DNA of 64,000 nt from assembly GCA_945873625.1 (NCBI GenBank), contig CAMCDS010000003.1:62001-126000 (forward strand), written 5' to 3'. The notes below the pieces were generated by a model. That model saw only the letters and a list, made by a program, of their open reading frames with translations. It made no database searches and was not told the origin of the DNA. The translations under genes were made by a program, and so were the position numbers. This document shows positions 19,373 through 27,206 of this stretch, in pieces; position 1 is the first letter of the stretch, and the number at the start of each line of letters is the position of its first letter. Origin of the DNA: an uncultured Porphyromonadaceae bacterium. Lineage in GTDB: Bacteria > Bacteroidota > Bacteroidia > Bacteroidales > Muribaculaceae.

Positions 19373-19566
19373 GAGTATGTTTGAATTTAACACGAATTGA
19401 TTTGAACATACTCCGAAAAGATTCTTTCTATCCCCCTGAAGGACTTTTTTGGCCGATTTCGCCAAGCCTCATCGGTCACGATGCCCGCATCGCTTCCTCT
19501 TCGACTTGCGAAATCATCTCAAAAAATCCTCTTCAAGTGAATAGAAGTTAAACTCAAACATACTCT
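19372..19566 (+). repeat. MITE-like element family A, copy 1 (full length)
   Basis: About 195 bp bounded by 20-bp terminal inverted repeats: AGAGTATGTTTGAATTTAAC and its near-perfect complement at 19547-19566. The two halves are imperfect reverse complements all along the element, with an apex CGATGC/GCATCG, so it can fold into one long hairpin. It contains no gene. Other copies are at 21497-21693 (inverted), 31509-31609 (deleted) and 51206-51402. It starts at the stop codon of the DUF6452 gene. Confidence 0.9.
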
Positions 19567-19581
19567 AACCGACTCCCGACC

Positions 19582-20415
19582 ATGCCGCTACGCATCATCC
19601 TCATATCGCTGACGCTCCTCCTTGCCATTCCCGCCTTTGGCCAGAGAAAGGTAACGCCTGTGGAGACCGACGACAAGAAGCCGCAGAAGCCGCGTCTGCA
19701 TTACTACGACAAGCACGGAAACGCGCTTAAGGAGCCGGTGGAGTTCATCGTCGAGACCGACACCGCGCCCAAGGCTTCGGCGCGGCCAAAATACCCCCTG
19801 CTCAACGGCCTGACGTTCGGCGTCAACTTCTTCGACGGCGTGATGATGCTCGCCGGACAGAAACACGCAAGCTTCGACGTCTCGGCCGAGGTGTCGCTCC
19901 ACAACTGGTTTTTCCCGGTGGTCGAAGCCGGTATCGGCTTTGCGAAGACCACTCCGGCTGCCGGCAACTTCACTTATACGGGAAAGCCGGGCTTCTATGC
20001 GAAGCTCGGCATGAACTATAATTTCCTTTATAAGTCGAATCCCGACTATCAGGTCTATCTGGGTGTGCGCGCCGGTTTCTCGCACTTCAGCTACGACATT
20101 ACCGACATCACCGTCAACTCCGACTACTGGGGGCAGACCTCCCGCTTCGACATCTTCGGGCAGAAAGCCACGGCCGTCTACGGCGAGGTGCTCGCGGGAG
20201 TGAGGGTGAAGATCGTAAAGGGGTTTTCGCTCGGGTGGTCGGGCCGCTACCATGTGAAATTCCACACTTCGGCAGGCTCCAACTCCAATCCCTGGTTCAT
20301 CCCCGGCTACGGCACCACATCCCCCATCTCCTTCACCTTCTCGGCATTCTACACTATTCCCTTCCCCGACCGCCGGCCCAAACCCGAGGCTGAGGCGGCT
20401 GCCGGAGAAGAGTAA
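19582..20415 (+). CDS. DUF6048-family outer-membrane-like protein
   Basis: 277-aa exported protein with a signal peptide (MPLRIILISLTLLLAIPAFG), a charged linker, and then a beta-barrel-like domain (GLTFGVNFFDGVMMLAGQKHASFD, YQVYLGVRAGFSHFSYDITDIT, FSLGWSGRYHVKFH) ending in an aromatic strand SFTFSAFYTIPFPD. It matches DUF6048 as I know it. It normally follows DUF6452 directly; here a family A repeat separates them. The function is unknown, but the C-terminal strand and pairing suggest the outer membrane. The last residues are an Ala/Glu-rich tail. Confidence 0.83.
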   Translation: MPLRIILISLTLLLAIPAFGQRKVTPVETDDKKPQKPRLHYYDKHGNALKEPVEFIVETDTAPKASARPKYPLLNGLTFGVNFFDGVMMLAGQKHASFDVSAEVSLHNWFFPVVEAGIGFAKTTPAAGNFTYTGKPGFYAKLGMNYNFLYKSNPDYQVYLGVRAGFSHFSYDITDITVNSDYWGQTSRFDIFGQKATAVYGEVLAGVRVKIVKGFSLGWSGRYHVKFHTSAGSNSNPWFIPGYGTTSPISFTFSAFYTIPFPDRRPKPEAEAAAGEE

Positions 20416-20418
20416 GAT

Positions 20419-21465
20419 TCAGTACATAGGCTTGAAAGGCTCGCTCATCTGCAGGCGTGATGTGGCGTCGCCCTCGTAGTCCCGGCTCTTTGAGGTGTCG
20501 ATTTTCATCACCGGAGCGCCGGGATTGAGATTGCATTTGTTGAGGTCGATGTAGAACACACCCTCGTTGGTTACGAGATTGAAGTAATAGAGCCTGTCGC
20601 GCAGGTTGGCATACGAAATCCACTGGGTCGACGACAGGTTGGGCTCCCCTTCGATCATATACGTGTAGGGCACGGCGGCATTGGCCACCACCGAACGGGC
20701 TATCGCTGCCCCCAGGGCGGCGTCGCCGGTCTTCTCGACGTGGTTCACGAAATAATGGGCGCGCACGCATCGGTCGGGGCTGCTCACTGTGCCCGGAAGC
20801 ATGTTCTTGCCCCCGATTTTATCCCAATAGGCGATTATCGCGTTCATCTGCGGCCACTTGGGGTCGTTGGTCATGGCGCTGATGTCGCCCTCGTAGATTC
20901 TCACCTTACCGTTGTCGAATTCGAGCAGGGCCGATTTGCCCGAGGCGTCGGTGATGCCCCAGTGGAGCGCCGACACGGTGCCTCCGTCGAAAGTGGCTCC
21001 GCCGATATTGAAGTCGTGCTTCTTCAGCACGGCCACCACCTCGTCGGTAGTGGCGTTGAGGTCGAGCAGCCATCCGACGAACATAGCCATCGACATGGGC
21101 GGGCGGTGGCGAGTATCCTCGTTTTCATACACCGTTCCTTTGCAGAAGAGGCCGTTGATGCAGAGTCCCTTCTCGTTCATCCCCTCGGTGATGCCGCCGT
21201 CGTAGCCCACGGCGTAGACCGCGCCGTATTTCGACTTCCACCTGATTGCGCCCGGCGCGTCGGAGCTTTGCTTGTCCATGCCGCGCGGATAGACGTAGAT
21301 GTTGGTCGGAATAGGCGTTTTCCAGTCGAGCGAGCGCCCGATTATGTAGAGATCGTCGAGACCCGAATAGACGATTCTTGTGCAGGCATCGGCCTTTCCG
21401 GGCACCATGCCGGCGAAAAGCGAGAGGCCGAGAGCGGCCGTGGCCAGATGTTTGATTACAGACAT
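20419..21465 (-). CDS. Linear amide C-N hydrolase, bile salt hydrolase/penicillin acylase type
   Basis: 348-aa exported Ntn hydrolase of the choloylglycine hydrolase family, which deconjugates bile salts or hydrolyses related amides. A signal sequence precedes Cys28, the expected N-terminal nucleophile after processing (DACTRIVYSG). Other landmarks are GRSLDW (Arg and Asp of the active site), GMNEKGL and the NDPKWPQMNAII segment. Export fits a gut Bacteroidales enzyme acting in the periplasm or on the surface. Substrate (taurine or glycine conjugates, or acyl-homoserine lactones) cannot be told from sequence. It is convergent with DUF6048, with 3 nt between. Confidence 0.92.
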   Translation of the reverse strand: MSVIKHLATAALGLSLFAGMVPGKADACTRIVYSGLDDLYIIGRSLDWKTPIPTNIYVYPRGMDKQSSDAPGAIRWKSKYGAVYAVGYDGGITEGMNEKGLCINGLFCKGTVYENEDTRHRPPMSMAMFVGWLLDLNATTDEVVAVLKKHDFNIGGATFDGGTVSALHWGITDASGKSALLEFDNGKVRIYEGDISAMTNDPKWPQMNAIIAYWDKIGGKNMLPGTVSSPDRCVRAHYFVNHVEKTGDAALGAAIARSVVANAAVPYTYMIEGEPNLSSTQWISYANLRDRLYYFNLVTNEGVFYIDLNKCNLNPGAPVMKIDTSKSRDYEGDATSRLQMSEPFKPMY

Positions 21466-21496
21466 ATCTTTATAGTATTAAATTGATTACATTCTA

Positions 21497-21693
21497 AGAG
21501 TATGTTTGAATTTAACTTCTATTCACTTGAAGAGGATTTTTTGAGATGATTTCGCAAGCCGAAGAGGGAGCGATGCGGGCATCGCGACCGATGAGGCTTG
21601 GCGAAATCAGCCAAAAAAGACCTTCAGGGGGATAGAAAGAATTTATTACAGAAGTATGCTTAAATCAATTCGTGTTAAATTCAAACATACTCT
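21497..21693 (-). repeat. MITE-like element family A, copy 2 (full length, inverted)
   Basis: Same element as at 19372-19566 in opposite orientation, with intact terminal repeats starting AGAGTATGTTTGAATTTAAC. It occupies the spacer upstream of the bile-salt-hydrolase-type gene, beginning 31 bp before its ATG, so it may push back or supply its promoter. Confidence 0.9.
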
Positions 21694-21732
21694 TAAAACG
21701 CGCCATGTGGAGCTAATGTTCGGGTGGGCGCC

Positions 21733-22188
21733 TCATGGCTTTGAATTGAAAATAATCACGTAAGCCATGTACGCGATGTAGGCGGCCACGAGGCAGCCTC
21801 CTGCCAGGCGTGTGATTTTATGTTTCTTCCAGAGTCCGAAGATGAGAAGGACGGTTCCGGCAGCTGTAAGCACGCCGAAGTCGATGGCCGAGATATTGCC
21901 GGTTTCGAGCGGCCGGCAGGTGGCACACGCCCCGATGATGAAGAAGATATTGAAGATGCAGGTGCCTACCACATTCCCTAACGCTATGCCCGGCTGACGC
22001 TTCACGGCAGCTATGGCCGAGGTGGCGAGGTCGGGCATGGAGCTTCCGAACGCCACCACCGTCAGGCCGATTACCAGCGGCGAGATGTGGAAGCGGCGGG
22101 CTATGGATTCGGCGCCGTCGGTAAGATAGTTGCCGCCGGCCATTATAAGCGCGAGTCCGAGAATAAGGAAGAGTATATCGTGAAACAT
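21733..22188 (-). pseudogene. Half-length sodium/calcium antiporter (YrbG type)
   Basis: 151 residues, about half of a CaCA-family Na+/Ca2+ antiporter (usually 310-330). The first alpha-repeat region is recognisable: GAESIARRFHISPLVIGLTVVAFGSSMPDLATS and GNVVGTCIFNIFFIIG. The protein then jumps to what looks like the C-terminal end of the second half (VLLIFGLWKKHKITRLAGGC, AAYIAYMAYVI). The conserved E of the GTSLPELATS-type motif is D here. This fits an internal deletion between the two homologous halves. It could be a dead remnant or a one-repeat protein that dimerises; I favour a remnant. Confidence 0.65.
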
Positions 22189-22282
22189 AATTCTGACACC
22201 TCAAGGCCTATTACTGAAGGCCAGTCGGTATCATTTCAACAAGCATGGCTCCTATATGGTTTGTAGCCGAGCGGGGACACGG

Positions 22283-22661
22283 CTATTTGACGAGAAGTGT
22301 CAGTTTTCCTTTGGGCACGAGAGGGAATAGCTGCCAGAGATGGCGTCTGATTTCCCGTAACTTCGTCGGAGGCTGCTGAAAGGGGATATTTTTCGCGTCG
22401 GTAAGAGATGAAATATGGCAGCCAGCTCAGGCTGATTTAGCCGGCTTTTGCCCTGAAAAACTTTCCGTAGGCCACTCGGCCGGTTCGTATCGCCGGTCCT
22501 TTCCATTCCCATGGGCCGTCGGCGTCGTCGGCAAACCATAGCGAGGGGTCGGCCATCTCCTGAATTGAGAAGCCGGCTATTTTGTTGCGGAAGAAAGGGA
22601 TGAATCCATATTTCTCGACGCGCTCCACAAGATTGTCGGCAGTACGGAGTTTTCTGTTCAT
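22283..22661 (-). pseudogene. Remnant of a winged-helix AlkZ/YcaQ-related gene
   Basis: From ATG 22661 an open frame of 74 codons (MNRKLRTADNLVERVEKYGF, then SLWFADDADGPWEWKGPAI and GKFFRAKAG) resembles the N-terminus of a Bacteroidales AlkZ-related protein, from memory. It stops at 22437. A further stretch ending at 22283 in another frame (KLREIRRHLWQLFP) could be the original C-terminus after an internal deletion. The AlkZ family repairs DNA cross-links; this copy should be inactive. 22189-22282 shows nothing else. Confidence 0.5.
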
Positions 22662-22680
22662 AAATGGTAAGTACAAGTTC

Positions 22681-24192
22681 TCAGAATTTATATGTAATCA
22701 TCGTGCGCAGGGCCATCGACGAACTTTTACGGTCGGGGAAGTCGCGATAGTGGGTAGAGCGCAAATAGTTCATGAAGCTCAGCGTGGCGTATAGGTGGCG
22801 CGTTAGCTTGAGGTTGGCGCGGAACTCCGTAACGTTGAACGACGCGCACGAGTGGTCGCCCTGCACGTTGAGCGTCTTCGGGTTTTCCTCGCTCAGGTCG
22901 GTGCCCGAGCGATACCCTTTCCAGCTGAAGAGCCGGTAGTAGTGGTGCATGAGCGAGAGGGAGAATTTGTCTTGCTTCACCACCACGTTGGCGCCGGCCT
23001 TGATTGAGAAGCCCGAGGCCCAGTTGTAGTTGCGCTCGTCGGCCCTGTAGTGGTCGGAGAGGATAGAGCCGAGTATCACGGCGTTGACGTGGGCGTAGGC
23101 GTCGAGGCGCCACTGGTGCTCCTCCACGTCGCGGAACATTATTCCGCCCCCCACCGACGCCGGGATGCCTAACTTATATGGAACGCGGTCGAGTCCGTCG
23201 ATAGTATCCGAATCGAAGAAATCGAAGTGCTGATAGAGACCCACGTTGATGTGGGAGCGGTAGTTCTCGAAAACCTCGCGGGCCAGCAGCCGTCCCTTTA
23301 TCTCGATCTGGTTGAGCACCGGCTGGCTCTTCATCACGGCCAGTTCTACAGTGGCCGTGAAATAGTCGTAAGGCTTCACCGACTTGGCTGCGAAGCGGTC
23401 GCCGTATTCCAGGTCTACCTGGGCTGCGAAACCGTGGCGCAGGTCGTGGAAATGTCCTTGAAACTCAAGCATCTTGTAGCCGATTGAGAGCTGCAGCGAG
23501 AAGGGGGGCCGGCCGAAAATGCGCCCCGGGGTGTCGCTTTTGCGCCATGCCTGCCCGGTTACGATACGGTTTATCCCCCGCATGGGCGAAATCACGAATG
23601 CCGCAGCCTCACGTCCGAAGCGTTCCCAACCCCACGTGCGGTCGTCGAGCACGGCGTCGGAGGCGCGGAAAAATGTCTCTCCGAGCACGGCTCCCCCTAT
23701 CGGCGTGGCGATGATGTCGTTGGTCGACGGGTATTCACACTCCATGAAGAGCTCCCACATCGCGCTGCCGCCGATGGCGAAGAGCTCCGACTGCCAGAAG
23801 TTGAAGCCGTTGGCGCGTCCGGCGTTGAAATAGAGCGAGCCGTTGTAGGGGTGGAGAAACGTGTTGGTGCCGAGCTTGTCGTTGTCCCAGATAAATCCGT
23901 GCCTGAAGTTCTCCTTTATCGAATTGAGCGAGATATAGGCGAAGTCGCCCTTCTGCACGAACCGGTCGAACGCCCACAGCCCGATGTTGAATCCCGCCGT
24001 CTCGGCCGCCGCCCTCCAGAAATGCTTTTTGGAATAATATGCGGCCACGTCGGCCGAATCGGGACTTACTGGATCCGCCACCGGTCTCTTGATTGCCATC
24101 TGCGCATGGGCAGGGAGCACCGGCAGCAGGGCAGCCAGCGCCAAGAGCAGACGCAGAAGCAGGGTCTTATGGTTGAGACCGGAAACGTTCAT
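22681..24192 (-). CDS. DUF3943-family outer-membrane-like protein (paralogue 1)
   Basis: 503-aa exported protein with a signal peptide (cleavage near AHAQ, residue 31), then the strongly conserved DUF3943 block (FWRAAAETAGFNIGLWAFDR, ENFRHGFIWDNDKLGTN, GFNFWQSELFAIGGSAMWE, STNDIIATPIGG). The remainder is beta-strand-rich and ends in an aromatic terminal strand (LRTMITYKF), as in outer-membrane barrels. A close paralogue lies at 32493-34100. Function is unknown. The region between its start and 24328 holds no gene that I can support. Confidence 0.85.
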   Translation of the reverse strand: MNVSGLNHKTLLLRLLLALAALLPVLPAHAQMAIKRPVADPVSPDSADVAAYYSKKHFWRAAAETAGFNIGLWAFDRFVQKGDFAYISLNSIKENFRHGFIWDNDKLGTNTFLHPYNGSLYFNAGRANGFNFWQSELFAIGGSAMWELFMECEYPSTNDIIATPIGGAVLGETFFRASDAVLDDRTWGWERFGREAAAFVISPMRGINRIVTGQAWRKSDTPGRIFGRPPFSLQLSIGYKMLEFQGHFHDLRHGFAAQVDLEYGDRFAAKSVKPYDYFTATVELAVMKSQPVLNQIEIKGRLLAREVFENYRSHINVGLYQHFDFFDSDTIDGLDRVPYKLGIPASVGGGIMFRDVEEHQWRLDAYAHVNAVILGSILSDHYRADERNYNWASGFSIKAGANVVVKQDKFSLSLMHHYYRLFSWKGYRSGTDLSEENPKTLNVQGDHSCASFNVTEFRANLKLTRHLYATLSFMNYLRSTHYRDFPDRKSSSMALRTMITYKF

Positions 24193-24327
24193 AGATAGTG
24201 GAGATATGTTTTTTCAGAGATTTCATCCTGTCTGTCCTTATAACGCCCGAGGGCGGCGAAGAGTTAGACCCCCTCCAACAAATATGGCGCCGTAGACGTT
24301 AAGCATAAAGAATATCAGAATGAAGAG

Positions 24328-24721
24328 ATGCGACAGATCATAACCCATTTCACCGACGACGACCTCTATAAGTTCACGATGTGCTGCGCCGTAATCGACC
24401 ATTATCCGCGCACGCGAGATTCTTGCCCGGCTCACCGACGTGGAGTCGGGCCGCTGGCCGCCTGACTTCTCCGACCTCACGGCCCGCGGCGTCAACAAGG
24501 CGCGGGGACTTGAGGTGGTGGCCGCCGACAGGGGCATCGATATTTCGGAGACAATGGCGTTTGGCGACGGCGGCAACGACCTGCCGATAGTGAGGCGCGC
24601 CGGCATCGGCGTGGCCATGGGCAATGCCGGCGAGGCACTCAGACGCGCCGCCGACTACGTTACCACCTCCGTCGATGCCGACGGCGTCAGCAACGCCCTC
24701 CGCCATTTCGGAGTAATATGA
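24328..24721 (+). pseudogene. Chimeric remnant: pncB 5' end joined to a Cof-type HAD phosphatase 3' end
   Basis: From ATG 24328 the frame reads MRQIITHFTDDDLYKFTMCC then AVIDHYPRTR, the start of nicotinate phosphoribosyltransferase. At about 24413-24418 it meets, in a different frame, EILARLTDVESGRWPPDFSD and the typical HAD C-terminus (FGDGGNDLPIVRRAGIGVAM, then NAGEALRRAADYV) ending at 24721. The pncB frame stops shortly after the joint. A deletion appears to have fused two neighbouring genes, removing most of both. A short product from an internal start could be made but would lack the catalytic Asp of HAD motif I. Confidence 0.75.
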
Positions 24722-24760
24722 AAGCATTAACACCCATATACTTAATCAAAATTTTTTATT

Positions 24761-26401
24761 ATGGAAATGTTCTGTTATCAGTGTCAGGAGACGGCCCGGG
24801 GTACGGGATGCACCCTGCAGGGCGTCTGCGGCAAGAAAGCCGATACGTCGGCACGTATGGATCTTCTGCTTTATGCGGTGAGGGGTATGGCGGCAGTCAA
24901 CCGCGCGTTGCGCGAGAAGCACGGCCAGAGCCGCGAGGCGTCACACTTCATCATCGACGCCCTCTTCGCCACAATCACCAACGCCAACTTCGACAACGAT
25001 ATGCTCGACGGATACGTGAGGCGTGCGTTCGAGTTGAAGAATCTGCTTTGTGGTCAGGCCAAGAAGGAGGGAATCGCTCTCCCCGGGCTGCCGCAGGTGG
25101 AGTTTGAGTCCCGTCCGGAAGACTATGAGCGTGCGGAGGCAGTTACGGGGGTCATGACCGAGCCCGACGCCGATATCCGTGGGCTTAAGCAGCTTGCGGT
25201 GTTCGGATGCAAGGGGATGGCCGCTTACGCACGCCATGCGGCGAACCTCGGATTCGAGAGCGAAGATGTCTATGCCATAATCGAGCACGCGCTCGCCGAA
25301 ACCTGCCGTAGTGACATCAGTGCCGACGAACTTCTGTCGCTTGTGCTCACCGTCGGCGACGGGGGCGTGAAGGTGATGGACCTGCTCGACCGCGCCAACA
25401 CCTCAACATACGGAGATCCGGAAATCACCAGAGTGGATATAGGCGTCAGAAAAAATCCCGGTATACTCATCAGCGGACACGATCTCAAAGACCTCGAAGA
25501 GCTGCTCGAACAGTCGGCCGGAAAGGGCGTCGACATCTATACCCATTCAGAGATGCTCCCGGCGCAGAGTTATCCTTTCTTCAAGAAATATCCTCATTTC
25601 GCCGGCAACTACGGCAACGCATGGTGGCGTCAGACAGAGGAGTTCGAGTCGTTCAACGGAATGTTTCTCTTCACGTCAAACTGCATAGTGCCTCCGCGCA
25701 AGAACGCCACATACGTCGACCGCGTGTATACGACAGGAGTGGTCGGAATGCCCGGCACACACCACATTTCGACCGGACCCGACGGAAAAAAGGATTTCTC
25801 GGAAATCATCGAGAGGGCGCGGCAGTGCCAGCCCCCGACCGAGATAGAGCATGGCGAGATTGTAGCCGGATTCGCCCACCATCAGGTGATTGCGCTCGCG
25901 CCTAAAGTGATAGAGCTCATCAAGGCCGGCAAGATACGCAAATTCGTTGTAATGGCCGGTTGCGACGGCCGTTTCCCCTCGCGAAGCTATTACACCGAAT
26001 TTGCCGGGCAGCTCCCGAAAGACTGTGTGATACTCACCGCCGGATGTGCGAAGTACCGCTACAACAAGTTGCCACTTGGCGATATAGAAGGTGTGCCGAG
26101 GGTGCTCGACGCCGGACAGTGCAACGACTCGTATTCGCTCGTGAGGATTGCGCTCGCGCTCAAAGACGCTCTCGGCCTCAAGAGCGTGAACGACCTGCCG
26201 ATCGTCTACAACATAGCCTGGTATGAGCAGAAGGCCGTGATAGTGCTTCTGGCGCTTCTCAGCCTTGGTGTGCAGAACATTCATACAGGCCCGACGTTGC
26301 CGGCCTTCTTCACCCCCGACGTGCTGAAAGTGCTTCAGGAGAAGTTCGGCATCGCGACCATCTCTACTGTCGACGAAGACCTTGCCGCGCTCGTAGGCTG
26401 A
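24761..26401 (+). CDS. hcp: Hybrid-cluster protein (hydroxylamine/NO reductase)
   Basis: 546-aa cytoplasmic Fe-S/Fe-S-O protein that reduces nitric oxide or hydroxylamine, a nitrosative-stress enzyme. N-terminal cluster cysteines are C5, C8, C17 and C23, the spacing seen in Hcp proteins of anaerobes. Hybrid-cluster ligand regions are present: [54 protein letters not shown] and [10 protein letters not shown]. The start [10 protein letters not shown] is fixed by the first cysteine. No hcr partner is adjacent. It is convergent with a flavodoxin-like reductase across a large inverted repeat. Confidence 0.97.
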   Translation: MEMFCYQCQETARGTGCTLQGVCGKKADTSARMDLLLYAVRGMAAVNRALREKHGQSREASHFIIDALFATITNANFDNDMLDGYVRRAFELKNLLCGQAKKEGIALPGLPQVEFESRPEDYERAEAVTGVMTEPDADIRGLKQLAVFGCKGMAAYARHAANLGFESEDVYAIIEHALAETCRSDISADELLSLVLTVGDGGVKVMDLLDRANTSTYGDPEITRVDIGVRKNPGILISGHDLKDLEELLEQSAGKGVDIYTHSEMLPAQSYPFFKKYPHFAGNYGNAWWRQTEEFESFNGMFLFTSNCIVPPRKNATYVDRVYTTGVVGMPGTHHISTGPDGKKDFSEIIERARQCQPPTEIEHGEIVAGFAHHQVIALAPKVIELIKAGKIRKFVVMAGCDGRFPSRSYYTEFAGQLPKDCVILTAGCAKYRYNKLPLGDIEGVPRVLDAGQCNDSYSLVRIALALKDALGLKSVNDLPIVYNIAWYEQKAVIVLLALLSLGVQNIHTGPTLPAFFTPDVLKVLQEKFGIATISTVDEDLAALVG

Positions 26402-26432
26402 CAACTGCGCCTCACCCCTATCCGATAAAGTT

Positions 26433-26487
26433 CAACCTGTCATATAGTATAGATAAACGCTATTTATCTTCACTATATGACAGGTTG
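26433..26487. terminator. Bidirectional hairpin between convergent hcp and reductase genes
   Basis: Perfect 16-bp arms CAACCTGTCATATAGT and ACTATATGACAGGTTG. A nested stem AGATAAA/TTTATCT lies inside the loop. It sits between two convergent stop codons, so a two-way terminator is the simplest reading, although a T-run is not evident on either side. Confidence 0.7.
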
Positions 26488-26529
26488 AGCTGCGTTAAAG
26501 GAGTGAGGCCGGTTGAATAATGGTATGCG

Positions 26530-27069
26530 TCAGGCGAGGGTGAGGCCGAGGGAGTAGGCCTTGGCGAGGGCGGGGTGTCCGTCGATTTCGCCCGGGGCGG
26601 TAACTCCGCCGGCGAAGAGGGTAGATGCGAGGCGAGCGCGGTCGAAACATTCGATCCATCCTTCAAGGCCGGCGACGGTGCGGGCAGGAGTAGCCGGGTC
26701 GTCTTCGGCGGCACTGGTAAGCAGATAGATGTCGGTGAAACGGTAGTCGCCGCCGAAGAGGGGATTGGAGCGGTCGAGCAGCGTCTTCATCTGTCCGCTC
26801 ATCTCATAATAGTAGATGGGGGTGGCGAAGCAGATGGCATCGGCATCGTGCATCTTTTTCATGATTTCCGGCATGTCGTCGGCAATCACGCATTTTCCGC
26901 TCTGCTGACAGCTCAGGCATCCGATGCAGAAGCGGATGTCCTTACCGCGCAGGGTGAGGAGCTCGACGTCGCATCCGGTCTCGCGTGCGCCGCGTGCAAA
27001 CGATTCGGCCATGGCGTGGGAGTTGCTTTCCCGGCGCAGGCTCGTGGATATTATCAATACTTTCTTCAT
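26530..27069 (-). CDS. Flavodoxin-like NAD(P)H-dependent FMN oxidoreductase
   Basis: 179-aa cytoplasmic FMN protein with the flavodoxin fold (MKKVLIISTSLRRESNSHAM phosphate loop; FATPIYYYEMSGQMKTLLDR). It carries a CIGCLSCQQSGKCVIADDM segment with three cysteines, typical of iron-sulfur-flavoprotein or azoreductase-like family members. I prefer ATG 27069; an in-frame ATG at 27099 adds ten polar residues and lies very close to the promoter. The precise substrate is unknown; the setting next to hcp and a CoA-disulfide reductase suggests redox stress. Confidence 0.88.
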   Translation of the reverse strand: MKKVLIISTSLRRESNSHAMAESFARGARETGCDVELLTLRGKDIRFCIGCLSCQQSGKCVIADDMPEIMKKMHDADAICFATPIYYYEMSGQMKTLLDRSNPLFGGDYRFTDIYLLTSAAEDDPATPARTVAGLEGWIECFDRARLASTLFAGGVTAPGEIDGHPALAKAYSLGLTLA

Positions 27070-27112
27070 CTTTATATTGTTGTTCGTGGTTTCGTTCATA
27101 CGTTTCCGGCTG

Positions 27113-27120
27113 CAAAGTTA
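27113..27120 (-). promoter_or_regulatory. Promoter core for the flavodoxin-like reductase
   Basis: Reads TAACTTTG on the minus strand. Predicted initiation near 27106 leaves a leader of about 37 nt to the ATG at 27069. Confidence 0.6.
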
Positions 27121-27206
27121 GAAGAAAAAAGGGAGAGACACCAGACCCGGATTACCTGAATACATACCCGAATCAAGGATTCGCCGTCGGCGCCACCCCG
27201 TCGCGG

